Shown one piece after another: positions 44,066 through 54,355 of a stretch of 64,000 nucleotides of DNA. The DNA lies in contig JAEMTE010000001.1 in NCBI GenBank assembly GCA_016462445.1, positions 26,133 through 90,132 of the forward strand, in the 5' to 3' direction. Within the stretch, counting starts at the first letter, position 1; every line of letters starts with the position of its first letter. The translations under genes and the position numbers were made by a program. Below the pieces are notes generated by a model, which was not told the origin of the DNA, searched no databases, and was given only the letters and a program-made list of their open reading frames with translations. This DNA is from Candidatus Nanopelagicus sp. (GTDB lineage Bacteria > Actinomycetota > Actinomycetes > Nanopelagicales > Nanopelagicaceae).

Positions 44066-44823
44066 CTGTTCACCCCTAAATAGGCAGCGACAACTGATGG
44101 ATCACGTCGGACTGTTTCAACCTCACCGGAAGCAATTACCTGACCAAAGTTAAGAACATATAGGCGATCACAAACATTCATCACAACATCCATATGGTGC
44201 TCAACTAATATGACTGAACATTGGGCAGCAAGATTGTGAATTAATGAGTTCATCCACTCAATATCTTGAGCGCCAAGACCTCCTGCTGGTTCATCAAGTA
44301 ATAAAATCTTTGGCTCACTTACCAACGCCCGCGCAATTGCCACTCGTTTTGTTACTGGGTATGGCAAGGAGTCTGCCCGCCGGCCGGCAATACCTGAGGC
44401 ATAAACCCGCTCAAGTGCGGTCATTGCTCGTTGCTTAAGCTTTGCTTCATCTTTGCCACTTAAGCCAAGGGCGGATGAGATCAAACCACTTCTTGCTCTC
44501 TTATAGTCGCCAACCATTACATTCTCTAAAACAGTTAGCTCTGGAAAGAGACCAACTCCTTGCAGGGTACGGGAGATTCCTAAATCAATTAATTGATGAG
44601 GCTTTGGCCATTTATGTGACTTACCATTTATCTCAAGTGAGCCAGATTCAACATCGGCAAGACCAGAGAGTGCGTTAAATAAAGTTGTCTTACCCGCTCC
44701 GTTGGGACCAATTAATCCCACTACCTCATTGCGATCTAATTCTAGATTTACATCTGATAACGCTTTTAATCCGCCAAATGAAACAGATAAAGATTTAATT
44801 GATAGCAGATTAGAGTTACTCAC
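44062..44823 (-). CDS. LivG-type ABC ATPase
   Basis: LIGPNGAGKTTLFNALSGL, ISRTLQGVGLFPELTVLENVMVG, VEHHMDVVMNVCDRLYVLNFGQVIASG. Confidence 0.94.
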   Translation of the reverse strand: MSNSNLLSIKSLSVSFGGLKALSDVNLELDRNEVVGLIGPNGAGKTTLFNALSGLADVESGSLEINGKSHKWPKPHQLIDLGISRTLQGVGLFPELTVLENVMVGDYKRARSGLISSALGLSGKDEAKLKQRAMTALERVYASGIAGRRADSLPYPVTKRVAIARALVSEPKILLLDEPAGGLGAQDIEWMNSLIHNLAAQCSVILVEHHMDVVMNVCDRLYVLNFGQVIASGEVETVRRDPSVVAAYLGVNS

Positions 44824-45940
44824 GAGGGTAGATTCTAGGCACCCGCGGGCCGATTCGAGTAACTATCTCATAATTTATCGTGCCAGATGCCTTTGCCCAT
44901 TCATCAATTGTGTACTCACCGCTGCTGCCATCACCAAAAACAATCACCTCATCCCCAGTTTTTGCTAAGGAGTTAATTCCCAGATCTACCACAAATTGAT
45001 CCATTGAAACCCGCCCTATTAATGGCGCCCGTTTGCCATCAACAAAAACACCAGCTAAATTATTGGCATTTCGTGGAACTCCATCTGCATATCCAAGTGT
45101 TACTACGCCAAGTTTGGTATCACTTTTTGCTGCTGCAGTACCACCATAACCAACACTGACGCCAGCCTTAACAGCTTTAACTAAATGTAACTTTGCCTTT
45201 AATCTCATCGCCGGCTTTAAATAAAGTGATTTGGAATCACCTAAATTATTTATATCAGGGCTTAAACCATATAAACCAATTCCCCATCTGATAATACTTT
45301 TATGGGCAGCCTTACTTGTTAGCGAAGCAGCTGAGTTTGCAATGTGAATTAACTCTGCTTTTATGCCAGCAGCAGCAGCACTGTTGATTCGGTCCTCAAA
45401 TACATTTAATTGCTCTTTGTTCATGCCCTCATCTGGTTCATCAGCTCTGGCAAAGTGTGACCAGATGCCGACAATATTTATTTCATTATTTTTTGCAGAG
45501 ATACTTAATTTCTCAAGAAATATCTGCCAATCATCACCCACACCCCCTCGGCTCATTCCAGTATCAACTTCAATATGTACTCTTGGGATCTTTTTAACTG
45601 ATTTTCCAGCTAATACAATCTCATTTAATAATTCAGTTGATGAAATAGATAGATCAATATCTAGATTAATTGCAGCTTTAAAATCCTCACCCACTGGTGT
45701 TAGCCAAGCAATAATTGGCTTGGTAATCCCACCGTTTCGTAATGTGATTGCCTCTTCAAGTAAGGCGGTGCCAAGCCAATCAGCACCAGCATCTTGGGCA
45801 GCTCTTGCTACTGGCAATAATCCATGCCCATAAGCATCTGCTTTAACAACTGCTAAAACTTGTGCATTTGTTTTGCTTTTAATAAATTTTAAATTATCTG
45901 CAATTGCAGAGAGATTTATCTCAGCGCTGGCGCGACTCAT
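44816..45940 (-). CDS. alr: Alanine racemase
   Basis: AVVKADAYGHGLLPVARAA (PLP Lys), RVHIEVDTGMSRGG, GYADGVPR, GRVSMDQFVVDL. Confidence 0.97.
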   Translation of the reverse strand: MSRASAEINLSAIADNLKFIKSKTNAQVLAVVKADAYGHGLLPVARAAQDAGADWLGTALLEEAITLRNGGITKPIIAWLTPVGEDFKAAINLDIDLSISSTELLNEIVLAGKSVKKIPRVHIEVDTGMSRGGVGDDWQIFLEKLSISAKNNEINIVGIWSHFARADEPDEGMNKEQLNVFEDRINSAAAAGIKAELIHIANSAASLTSKAAHKSIIRWGIGLYGLSPDINNLGDSKSLYLKPAMRLKAKLHLVKAVKAGVSVGYGGTAAAKSDTKLGVVTLGYADGVPRNANNLAGVFVDGKRAPLIGRVSMDQFVVDLGINSLAKTGDEVIVFGDGSSGEYTIDEWAKASGTINYEIVTRIGPRVPRIYPRE

Positions 45941-45962
45941 AAGATAAAGCCTATCGCCTGCT

Positions 45963-46628
45963 TTATGAGGGTTGAGTATCAGAGGTAATCATGCGATCGA
46001 GAGCGATAATTAATACTAAAAGTGCTGCGCCAATAAATAGGCCGCCAAGTAAATCTGAGAACCAGTGGGTATTGCGATATAGGGAGGCTAGGCAAACACC
46101 ACTGGTAACGATTGAGACAAACCAGGTTAATCGCATTCCTTCAAATGGCTCCTTATGGGAGTAGCGAAATATTAAATAAGCAAAGATGCCCCAGGTAAGT
46201 ATTGCATTAGCCGCATGCCCACTTGGATATGAAAGACCGCTATCGGTAAATACTAAATCAAATCCAGAGTGTGGTTTGGTGCGACCAAATAATAATTTTG
46301 ATACGCCAACAGATAGATTTAAAAGTATTAGTGAAAGTAGAGATAAATTAAATGGTCGCCATGTTTTAAACCTACGCCCAATTAAAATGGAGGTAAGTAT
46401 CAAGATTATTGCCGTAACACTTCGTAATCCTAAATCATCAACTAACATAACTAAGGTTGGTGTTCTGCCAGGTGTGACAAGTAAAATATCACGATTATAA
46501 ATCCACTCATCAAGGCGCCTGATCCAAGTATTTGCTAATACCTGTTGAGTAATAACACCGTAAATACTTATGAATAAGAGTGCTAACTTAAGAGCAGAGT
46601 TTTTCTGCTTACGCCTTTTTTCTGGCAT
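45963..46628 (-). CDS. PAP2-family phosphatase
   Basis: KLLFGRTKP, SYPSGHAANAI, RNTHWFSDLLGG: KxxxxxxRP/PSGH/SRxxxxxHxxxD-type motifs; multi-TM. Confidence 0.88.
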   Translation of the reverse strand: MPEKRRKQKNSALKLALLFISIYGVITQQVLANTWIRRLDEWIYNRDILLVTPGRTPTLVMLVDDLGLRSVTAIILILTSILIGRRFKTWRPFNLSLLSLILLNLSVGVSKLLFGRTKPHSGFDLVFTDSGLSYPSGHAANAILTWGIFAYLIFRYSHKEPFEGMRLTWFVSIVTSGVCLASLYRNTHWFSDLLGGLFIGAALLVLIIALDRMITSDTQPS

Positions 46629-46632
46629 TTAC

Positions 46633-48438
46633 TTACTCAACTGTTACTGATTTAGCCAAGTTTCTTGGCTGATCAACATCATTTCCTCTAGCTACCGCCA
46701 TCTCATAAGCAATAACTTGAAGAGGCACAACAGATAAAACTGGTTGCAGCAACTGATCAACCTGCGGAATTCGAATTAAATGATCAGCGCCAATAAACTC
46801 AAACTCACTAATTGCAATTACTACTGCACCCCTCGCCTTAACCTCTTGAATATTACTTGCCATCTTCTCAGCCAACACTGAATCTTGAGCTGGCATAATT
46901 GCAATTACTGGTGTGCCCTTATCAATCAATGCAATTGGTCCATGCTTTAACTCACCGCCGGCAAAACCTTCTGCATGCATATAGGCCAGCTCCTTTAACT
47001 TAAGTGCACCCTCTAATGCTGTTGGATAGCCAACATGTCTGCCTAAAAATAAAATAGATTCTGCACTCTTAAATTTTCTAGTTAGCTCCCGCAGTGGCTC
47101 AACAGTTTCTAGCACCTGCTCTACCTTTGCTGGTAGTTGATTTAATTGCTCAATTATCTCGCTTGCGCTCTTCTTACCTAGATGACCAAGTTGGCGGCCA
47201 ATCTCAAGGCCAATTAAATAGATCGCAATTAATTGAGTAGCAAATGCTTTGGTGGAGGCAACTGCAATCTCAGGTCCGGCGTGGGTATAAAGAACAGCAT
47301 CTGATTCACGACCAATTGTTGAACCATTGGTATTACATACTGAAAATATGGTTGCACCCTTTGATTTTGCATACCGCAGTGCCATCAAGGTATCCATCGT
47401 TTCACCTGATTGGGAGATTGGAATTACAAGCGTTTGCTTATCAATGCTTGGTTCGCGATAGCGATACTCCGAGGCTAACTCAACATCTACTGGAATCTGA
47501 CCCCACTTTTCAATCGCATACTTACCCACTAATCCTGCGTTATAAGCGGTGCCACAGCCAATAATTACAATCTTCTCAAACTTTTTAAACTTAAGTTTTA
47601 GATCAAGTCCATCTAATCTGCCAATTAAAGTATCAGCAATTGCTTTAGGTTGTTCATAGATCTCTTTAAGCATGAAATGTGAGAACCCACCTCGCTCTGC
47701 CGCACTTGCATCCCAGGAGATCTGATACTCCTTTGCTTTAACAATCTGACCAGATAGATCTGTAACTACAACTGAGTTAGGGGTTATCTCAACAACTTGA
47801 TCTTGTCCTAACTCAAGAGCGGTTTTAGTATGGGCAATAAATGCTGCTACATCTGAGGCCAGAAAGTTTTCATCTTTTCCAACACCAACTACAAGTGGTG
47901 AGTTACGACGAGCACCGACAATATGAGAAGGATTATCTGAGTGAATTGCAAGTAAGGTAAATGAACCTTTTAATTGCTGACAAACCTTACGCATCGCAGC
48001 AGCCAAATCACCATTGTTTTCTTTTCTGGCATCACTTAATAGATGCACTACTGACTCAGTATCGGTATCAGATTTAAACTTATGCCCTTTTATTTCTAGC
48101 TCTGCCCGAAGCTGCACATAATTTTCAATAATTCCATTGTGAATTAAAGCTAACTTGCCCTCATTATCTAAATGTGGATGAGCATTTGTATCGGTTGGCC
48201 CACCATGAGTTGCCCACCTGGTATGGCCAATACCACTTGTTGAGTTTGGAGTTTTTGAAAGAGCTGCCTCAAGATTTTTTAACTTACCAGCACGCTTTTC
48301 AATATATAACGGTTTACCAATTTCAGTTGGGAGCGCAATTCCTGCTGAGTCATAACCACGGTATTCAAGTCGTCGCAAACCTTCAATGACTGGAGTTAGT
48401 GCGGAGTTTTTACCGGTGTAGCCAACAATGCCGCACAT
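46633..48438 (-). CDS. glmS: Glutamine-fructose-6-phosphate aminotransferase (isomerizing)
   Basis: MCGIVGYTGKNSALTPVIEGLRRLEYRGYDSAGIAL; SQSGETMDTL; C-terminal PRNLAKSVTVE. Confidence 0.98.
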   Translation of the reverse strand: MCGIVGYTGKNSALTPVIEGLRRLEYRGYDSAGIALPTEIGKPLYIEKRAGKLKNLEAALSKTPNSTSGIGHTRWATHGGPTDTNAHPHLDNEGKLALIHNGIIENYVQLRAELEIKGHKFKSDTDTESVVHLLSDARKENNGDLAAAMRKVCQQLKGSFTLLAIHSDNPSHIVGARRNSPLVVGVGKDENFLASDVAAFIAHTKTALELGQDQVVEITPNSVVVTDLSGQIVKAKEYQISWDASAAERGGFSHFMLKEIYEQPKAIADTLIGRLDGLDLKLKFKKFEKIVIIGCGTAYNAGLVGKYAIEKWGQIPVDVELASEYRYREPSIDKQTLVIPISQSGETMDTLMALRYAKSKGATIFSVCNTNGSTIGRESDAVLYTHAGPEIAVASTKAFATQLIAIYLIGLEIGRQLGHLGKKSASEIIEQLNQLPAKVEQVLETVEPLRELTRKFKSAESILFLGRHVGYPTALEGALKLKELAYMHAEGFAGGELKHGPIALIDKGTPVIAIMPAQDSVLAEKMASNIQEVKARGAVVIAISEFEFIGADHLIRIPQVDQLLQPVLSVVPLQVIAYEMAVARGNDVDQPRNLAKSVTVE

Positions 48439-48455
48439 TTATAAACTCCTCTTAT

Positions 48456-49796
48456 TTACTTAAGCTCTAATCTTACTAGTTGTACTAATGAATCTGCGAT
48501 CTTTTGAGCCAATTCCAAATCATTTGCCTCCACCATTACCCGAACCATTGGTTCAGTACCAGATGCGCGCACTAAAACTCTACCGATACCTGCTAATTGC
48601 TTCTCTGATTCTAGGATCGCATCCTTAATTTTTACTGAGGATGCCAACTTCTCTTTTGCAATATCTTTAACATTAATCAAAATCTGTGGGTATTTCTTCA
48701 TCACTGAGGCAAGTTCAAGAAGTGATTTCTTAGATTTTGCTACCACCTGCATTACCTGTAGCGCAGTCAATAACCCATCACCAGTATTTGAGAATTGGCG
48801 CATAATCACATGCCCTGATTGCTCACCCCCTAATGTGTAATCATTTTCTAGCATCTTCTCTAAGACATAACGATCACCCACTGCAGTCTTTTCAACTTTA
48901 ATACCTAGAGATTCCATCGATTTAATAAAACCTAGATTGCTCATTACGGTGCCGACCACCGTTTTTTTATTTAACTTATCGGCAGATAGCCAGTCAGTTG
49001 CTAATATATTTAATATGTAATCCCCATCAATAATCTGCCCATCTGAGGCAATTAATAAACAACGATCAGCATCACCATCATGGGCAATACCAATATCAGC
49101 ACCACTCTTTTTTACCTCACTTATTAAATTATCTAAATGAGTTGAGCCGCAATTCTCATTTATATTCCACCCAGTTGGAGTAGCAGAGATTGCGGTAACT
49201 GTTGCCCCCGCTCTTTCATAAGCATTAGGTGCTACAGATGATGCTGCGCCATTTGCACAATCGACAATTACCTTTAGCCCAGTTAATTTTGTGCTCATAG
49301 TAGAAAGTAGGTGGGCGATATAACGCTCCTTAGCACCCTCATCAAAGATAATTCGACCAACATTTAAACCAGTTGGTCTATCCCATGGCTCACCTAATCT
49401 TGCCTCGATCTGTGACTCTAGTGAATCAGCTAATTTATCCCCGCCCTTTGCAAAAAACTTAATTCCATTATCTGGCATTGGATTATGGGATGCACTAATC
49501 ATTACGCCAAGATCAGCACCACTTTCCTTAACTAAGAAGGCAACTGCAGGTGTTGGCAATACACCAACTCGATAAACATCAACACCAGCGCTAGTTAAAC
49601 CTGCAACAACTGCTGCCTCTAAAAAATCACCAGAGGCGCGAGAGTCTTGACCAACAATGGCTTTGGGGCGATGGCCGGCAAATAAACCAATCTCACCTAA
49701 TACATGAGCGGCGGCAATTGCTAAATCAACTGCAAGCTCTGCGGTTAGATCAACATTGGCGACACCTCGCACACCATCGGTGCCGAAGAGGGCCAT
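48456..49796 (-). CDS. glmM: Phosphoglucosamine mutase
   Basis: LFGTDGVRGVAN, ISASHNPMPDNGIKFF, DGDADRCL, RASGTEPMVRVM. Confidence 0.97.
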   Translation of the reverse strand: MALFGTDGVRGVANVDLTAELAVDLAIAAAHVLGEIGLFAGHRPKAIVGQDSRASGDFLEAAVVAGLTSAGVDVYRVGVLPTPAVAFLVKESGADLGVMISASHNPMPDNGIKFFAKGGDKLADSLESQIEARLGEPWDRPTGLNVGRIIFDEGAKERYIAHLLSTMSTKLTGLKVIVDCANGAASSVAPNAYERAGATVTAISATPTGWNINENCGSTHLDNLISEVKKSGADIGIAHDGDADRCLLIASDGQIIDGDYILNILATDWLSADKLNKKTVVGTVMSNLGFIKSMESLGIKVEKTAVGDRYVLEKMLENDYTLGGEQSGHVIMRQFSNTGDGLLTALQVMQVVAKSKKSLLELASVMKKYPQILINVKDIAKEKLASSVKIKDAILESEKQLAGIGRVLVRASGTEPMVRVMVEANDLELAQKIADSLVQLVRLELK

Positions 49797-49820
49797 TAGA
49801 TTTAAGTTACTAAAAGTAAA

Positions 49821-50303
49821 TTAACGCTTGCTGTATTGAGAGCGCTTACGAGCCTTCTTTAGGCCGTACTTCTTTCGCTCAATTACACGAGCATCACGAG
49901 TTAAGAAGCCAGCCTTCTTAAGTGATGGACGGTTTGCATCAATATCGATCTCATTAAGCGCACGTGCTACACCTAATCGAAGTGCACCAGCTTGGCCAGA
50001 TGTTCCGCCACCATTAATGCGAGCGAAAACATCATATGTTCCCTCAGCACCTACTGTGCGAAATGGTTCTGAAACTGATTGTTGGTGAACCTTATTTGGA
50101 AAATAAACCTCAAGTGGCTTGCCATTTACAACCCAACGACCAGAACCTGGAACTAGGCGAACTCTGGCAACCGCCTCTTTGCGACGACCAACGCCACCAC
50201 CAGGTGCGGTGATTGCTTTACGATTTGTTGCAGCCGATGGCGTGCTTGAACTGTATGAGCTAGGAACCGTCTCATCGCCTACCTCTAAAATTTCTTCAGA
50301 CAT
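49821..50303 (-). CDS. rpsI: 30S ribosomal protein S9
   Basis: [20 protein letters not shown]-terminal [25 protein letters not shown]. Confidence 0.98.
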   Translation of the reverse strand: MSEEILEVGDETVPSSYSSSTPSAATNRKAITAPGGGVGRRKEAVARVRLVPGSGRWVVNGKPLEVYFPNKVHQQSVSEPFRTVGAEGTYDVFARINGGGTSGQAGALRLGVARALNEIDIDANRPSLKKAGFLTRDARVIERKKYGLKKARKRSQYSKR

Positions 50304-50313
50304 CTCTCTCCTA

Positions 50314-50769
50314 TTACTTCTTTACGATCTGGGACACTTGGCTAAACTCAAATACCTTAGGATTTTGTGCTGCATGTGGATGCTCAGATCCTGCATAAAC
50401 CTTTAACTTAGTAAGAGCTGCTCTTCCTACCGAATTCTTTGGCAGCATTCCTTTAATAGCTTTTTCAACCGCCCGAGTTGGGAACTTCTCAAACATATCT
50501 GAGTAAACAGTTGAGGTCATGCCACCTGGATAACCAGAGTGTTGATGAGCAAATTTCTGTGAAACTTTTGCACCAGTTAAAACTACCTTCTCAGCATTAA
50601 TAACAATTACAAAATCACCCATATCCATGTGCGGAGCAAAGGTGGTTTTATGCTTGCCATAAAGTAAATGTGCAGCATGCGTAGCAAGGCGACCAAGCAC
50701 TACATCTTGGGCATCAATAAGATGCCAAGTACGAGTGATCTCACCTGCTTTAGGTGTAAAAGTGCGCAC
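50314..50769 (-). CDS. rplM: 50S ribosomal protein L13
   Basis: [44 protein letters not shown]. Confidence 0.98.
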   Translation of the reverse strand: MRTFTPKAGEITRTWHLIDAQDVVLGRLATHAAHLLYGKHKTTFAPHMDMGDFVIVINAEKVVLTGAKVSQKFAHQHSGYPGGMTSTVYSDMFEKFPTRAVEKAIKGMLPKNSVGRAALTKLKVYAGSEHPHAAQNPKVFEFSQVSQIVKK

Positions 50770-50825
50770 GCTATCTCTTTTCTTAAATTAAGGATTGTCC
50801 CAAATGGGTCATTTCCAACATGCGT

Positions 50826-50855
50826 AGATTACCTGTCGGTATGGGATTAGGTCAA
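50826..50855 (-). promoter_or_regulatory. Candidate housekeeping promoter for rplM-rpsI
   Basis: Minus strand TTGACC-N18-TAATCT in the 110-nt truA/rplM intergenic region. Confidence 0.6.
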
Positions 50856-50879
50856 AACCGCATTCTCATGCGCTCAAAA

Positions 50880-51722
50880 TCAGCCCTCAACCTCTTCAAG
50901 CTCTTGAATTGAGAGGTTGTTTTTATATCTACTCAAATATTGATCTGGCTGCGGATACTCCACCTTGATCAAAGTTAATCCTTTTGCTGGAAATACATAA
51001 CTATCAGAGATTCTCACCTTATCTTGCAAAGTCTTAAGCATCCACTCGGGTGCAAACCTACCTTCACCAACACAAACTGCTGCTCCTACCAAATTACGAA
51101 CCATGTTATAACGAAAAGAATCTGCCTTAACTTCACCGATAACTACGCCATTCTCATCACGGTGCCAGTCAAATTTCATAAGATTTTTAACAGTACTTCC
51201 GCCTTCGCGAAACTTACAAAATGCAAAGAAATCATGCTCTCCTAGCAGTAACTTTGAGCCAGCATTCATTAGATCAATATCTAACTCTCTAAACCACTCA
51301 GCGCTGTCATACCGATCAAGTGGGGCGGTTACTTTGCCAGCATCAATTATTTTATATTGATAGGTGCGCGAAATTGGTGTGAAGCGGGCGTGAAAATTCA
51401 CCTCAGCCCAACAGGTGCTAATAACTCGAACATCCTTATCTAAAATCTGATTTAGTCGAAATACTAGATTTTCAATGTTGGTATTTTCTGGTAGATCTGT
51501 ATGTATTACCTGTTGTTTTGCATGAACGCCAGCATCAGTTCGCCCCGCCACAACTGTTGCGATCTGATTTTGGGTAATAGTAGATAAGGCTTTTTCTACC
51601 TCTTCTTGAATGGTGCGCAGATTTGGTTGCTTCGCCCAGCCTGAAAAATTTGTTCCATCGTAAGTTAAATCAATTCTTAAACGAGAAAACCCACTCTTAG
51701 GGTCAAGAGTGGGTTTTGTCAT
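50880..51722 (-). CDS. truA: tRNA pseudouridine synthase A
   Basis: RIDLTYDGTNFSGWAKQPNLRTIQEEVEKAL, VVAGRTDAGVHAKQQVIH, FRYNMVRNLVGAAV. Confidence 0.95.
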   Translation of the reverse strand: MTKPTLDPKSGFSRLRIDLTYDGTNFSGWAKQPNLRTIQEEVEKALSTITQNQIATVVAGRTDAGVHAKQQVIHTDLPENTNIENLVFRLNQILDKDVRVISTCWAEVNFHARFTPISRTYQYKIIDAGKVTAPLDRYDSAEWFRELDIDLMNAGSKLLLGEHDFFAFCKFREGGSTVKNLMKFDWHRDENGVVIGEVKADSFRYNMVRNLVGAAVCVGEGRFAPEWMLKTLQDKVRISDSYVFPAKGLTLIKVEYPQPDQYLSRYKNNLSIQELEEVEG

Positions 51723-51747
51723 AATCTTTTTCTTTTAGGCTGCGTTA

Positions 51748-52152
51748 TTACTCAGCTTTCGCTGCTGCTTTTTTAGCTACCTTTTTAACTGGTGCACCTG
51801 CTTCAACCATTTCAATTACCGCCATTGGTGCATTATCACCTTTGCGCGGACCGATTTTAGTTATACGGGTGTAACCACCAGCACGGGATGCAAAGCGTGG
51901 TGCAATCTCAGTGAAGAGTGTGTGCACAACAGATTTGCTAGAGATACGTGCCATAACTCGGCGGCGTGCAGCAAGATCACCTTTTTTAGCATGAGTAATT
52001 AATCGCTCTGCTAATGGGCGAAGACGTTTTGCTTTAGCTTCGGTTGTAGTTAACTTTCCTTTTTCGAAAAGTTGCGCAGCAAGTGTTCCCAGCAATAATT
52101 TCTCATGTGCTGGTCCACTACCTAGGCGTGGGCCTTTACTTGGCTTTGGCAT
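51748..52152 (-). CDS. rplQ: 50S ribosomal protein L17
   Basis: [59 protein letters not shown]. Confidence 0.98.
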   Translation of the reverse strand: MPKPSKGPRLGSGPAHEKLLLGTLAAQLFEKGKLTTTEAKAKRLRPLAERLITHAKKGDLAARRRVMARISSKSVVHTLFTEIAPRFASRAGGYTRITKIGPRKGDNAPMAVIEMVEAGAPVKKVAKKAAAKAE

Positions 52153-52160
52153 TTTTTCTC

Positions 52161-53174
52161 CTACAACTCTTCCGCGTCAACAAGTTCATCATCAACACTG
52201 CTTCCGTAGTTAGCATGCTTAGTTGGATCAAATCCAGCTGGGCTGTCTTTAAGTTGCATTCCCATAGATTGTAATTTCGCCTTAACCTCATCAATTGATT
52301 TGGAGCCGAAGTTACGAATATCCATTAGATCTGCCTCAGAACGAGAAAGTAATTCACCAACTGTGTGAATTCCTTCGCGCTTTAAGCAGTTATAAGAACG
52401 AACTGTTAGATCAAGATCTTCGATTGGAAGTGCCATATCTGCAGCGAGTGCTGCATCTTGAATGGAAGGTCCCATCTCAATTCCTTCAGCGTTAGCATTT
52501 AATTCACGAGCAAGACCAAATAGCTCAACCAATGTCTTTCCAGCTGATGCCATTGCATCTGATGGTTTCATTGATCGCTTAGTCTCAACATCTAGAACTA
52601 ACCGATCAAAGTCGGTTCTCTGCTCAACACGTGTTGCCTCAACTTTGTAGGTAACACGAAGCACAGGTGAGTAAATTGAATCAACCGGAATCCGGCCAAT
52701 CTCACCTCCTGCTTGCTTGTTTTGTACCGCAGTGATGTAACCACGGCCACGCTCAACAGTTAGCTCAATCTCAAACTTTGCTTTTGAGTTCAAAGTTGCA
52801 ATATGAAGCTCTGGATTGTGTACCGCAACTCCTGCTGGAGCTGCTACATCTGCGCCAGTAACAACTGCCTCACCATTTTTACGAATGTAAAGAAGTGATG
52901 GCTCATCATTATCTGAGGATAAAACTAAGTTTTTGATGTTTAAAACGATCTCAGCGAGATCCTCTTTAACACCTTCTAAAGATGTGAACTCATGCAATGC
53001 GCCATTTACGCGAATACCGGTAATAGCTGCACCGGGAATCGAAGATAGTAATGTACGACGAATTGAGTTACCAAGGGTGTAGCCGAAACCTGGCTCTAGC
53101 GGCTCGATAATGAACCGTGAACGGTACTCGCTTACTACTTCCTCAGTGAGGATTGGGCGTTGTGCAATTAGCAC
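52161..53174 (-). CDS. rpoA: DNA-directed RNA polymerase alpha subunit
   Basis: [36 protein letters not shown]-terminal domain [20 protein letters not shown]. Confidence 0.98.
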   Translation of the reverse strand: MLIAQRPILTEEVVSEYRSRFIIEPLEPGFGYTLGNSIRRTLLSSIPGAAITGIRVNGALHEFTSLEGVKEDLAEIVLNIKNLVLSSDNDEPSLLYIRKNGEAVVTGADVAAPAGVAVHNPELHIATLNSKAKFEIELTVERGRGYITAVQNKQAGGEIGRIPVDSIYSPVLRVTYKVEATRVEQRTDFDRLVLDVETKRSMKPSDAMASAGKTLVELFGLARELNANAEGIEMGPSIQDAALAADMALPIEDLDLTVRSYNCLKREGIHTVGELLSRSEADLMDIRNFGSKSIDEVKAKLQSMGMQLKDSPAGFDPTKHANYGSSVDDELVDAEEL

Positions 53175-53277
53175 TTTGTTCCTCCGTATGTTCTGAAAGA
53201 CCCTCTATTTGATCTTTCGGTTGGGCTTAGATATTTAGTTTTTACTGCGGTAAATCTTTACTGCATTAAGTACTTGA

Positions 53278-53904
53278 TTACTTGGAGTAAAGCTCAACAA
53301 TTAGTTGCTCTTGTACTTGAGTATCAATAATTGGTCGGGTTGGAACGGCGTGGACCAAAATTCGCATTTTAGAACCCACAACCTCCATCCATGCTGGAAC
53401 AGATTTCTCACCAAGCTCTGCACTTGCGACGATAAATGGTGTGGTGTCTAATGAATCTGGCACAACATCAATTATGTCCATCGGTGTAGTTCGGAAAGAA
53501 GGAATGTTTACCTTTTTGCCATTAACTAAGAAGTGACCATGGCGCACTAATTGGCGTGCCATGTCGCGGCTCTTAGCAAAGCCAGCACGGAAGACCACGT
53601 TGTCTAACCGAGTTTCAAGTAGTACCAAAAGATTTTCACCAGTCTTACCTTGCAGACGGTTTGCCTCTTCGTAGTAACCACGGAACTGCTTCTCTAGTAC
53701 TCCGTAAATACGTGCGCACTTTTGCTTCTCACGCATCTGTAGTAAGTACTCAGAATCTTTTGAACGAGCACGGCCATGTTGTCCTGGTGGATATGGACGT
53801 GACTCAATTGGACACTTTGGTCCATCGCACTTAGAGCCCTTAAGGAAGAGCTTTACTTTTTCGCGACGGCATCTTTTGCAATCTGCACCGGTATAGCGAG
53901 CCAT
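53278..53904 (-). CDS. rpsD: 30S ribosomal protein S4
   Basis: MARYTGADCKRCRREKVKLFLKGSKC; LETRLDNVVFRAGFAKSRDMARQLVRHGHFLVNGKKVNIPS. Confidence 0.98.
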   Translation of the reverse strand: MARYTGADCKRCRREKVKLFLKGSKCDGPKCPIESRPYPPGQHGRARSKDSEYLLQMREKQKCARIYGVLEKQFRGYYEEANRLQGKTGENLLVLLETRLDNVVFRAGFAKSRDMARQLVRHGHFLVNGKKVNIPSFRTTPMDIIDVVPDSLDTTPFIVASAELGEKSVPAWMEVVGSKMRILVHAVPTRPIIDTQVQEQLIVELYSK

Positions 53905-53920
53905 AGTTTTCTCCCTTTCC

Positions 53921-54355
53921 TTATACTCGACGTGGTTTACGTGGACGGCAACCGTTGTGTGGTGCTGGAGTTACATCAGAGATGGCTCCAACCTCAAGAC
54001 CGGCTGCTTGTAATGAACGAATTGCAGTTTCCCGGCCAGAGCCAGGTCCCTTAACAAATACATCTACCTTCTTTAAACCATGCTCCTGTGCTTTACGAGC
54101 AGCAGCTTCTGCTGCCATTTGTGCAGCAAAGGGAGTTGATTTACGAGAACCTTTAAATCCAACCTGTCCAGATGATGACCAAGCAATTACCCCACCTGCT
54201 GGATCGGTAATAGAAACAATGGTGTTATTAAATGTGCTCTTAATATAAGCATGACCAAAGGCAACATTTTTCTTATCCTTCTTACGTGCTTTAATCTTCT
54301 TTGGTGCAGATTTTTCTGCTGCCTCTTTTGCTGGCTTAGTTTTTTCGGCGGCCAT
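53921..54355 (-). CDS. rpsK: 30S ribosomal protein S11
   Basis: [51 protein letters not shown]. Confidence 0.98.
   Translation of the reverse strand: MAAEKTKPAKEAAEKSAPKKIKARKKDKKNVAFGHAYIKSTFNNTIVSITDPAGGVIAWSSSGQVGFKGSRKSTPFAAQMAAEAAARKAQEHGLKKVDVFVKGPGSGRETAIRSLQAAGLEVGAISDVTPAPHNGCRPRKPRRV

Noticed and set aside
53175-53277. Possible regulatory hairpin in the rpsD-rpoA spacer (GAAAGA...TCTTTC)
   Set aside because: Only a short 6-bp stem with a large loop; too weak to call without comparative data, although the 103-nt spacer is longer than usual.
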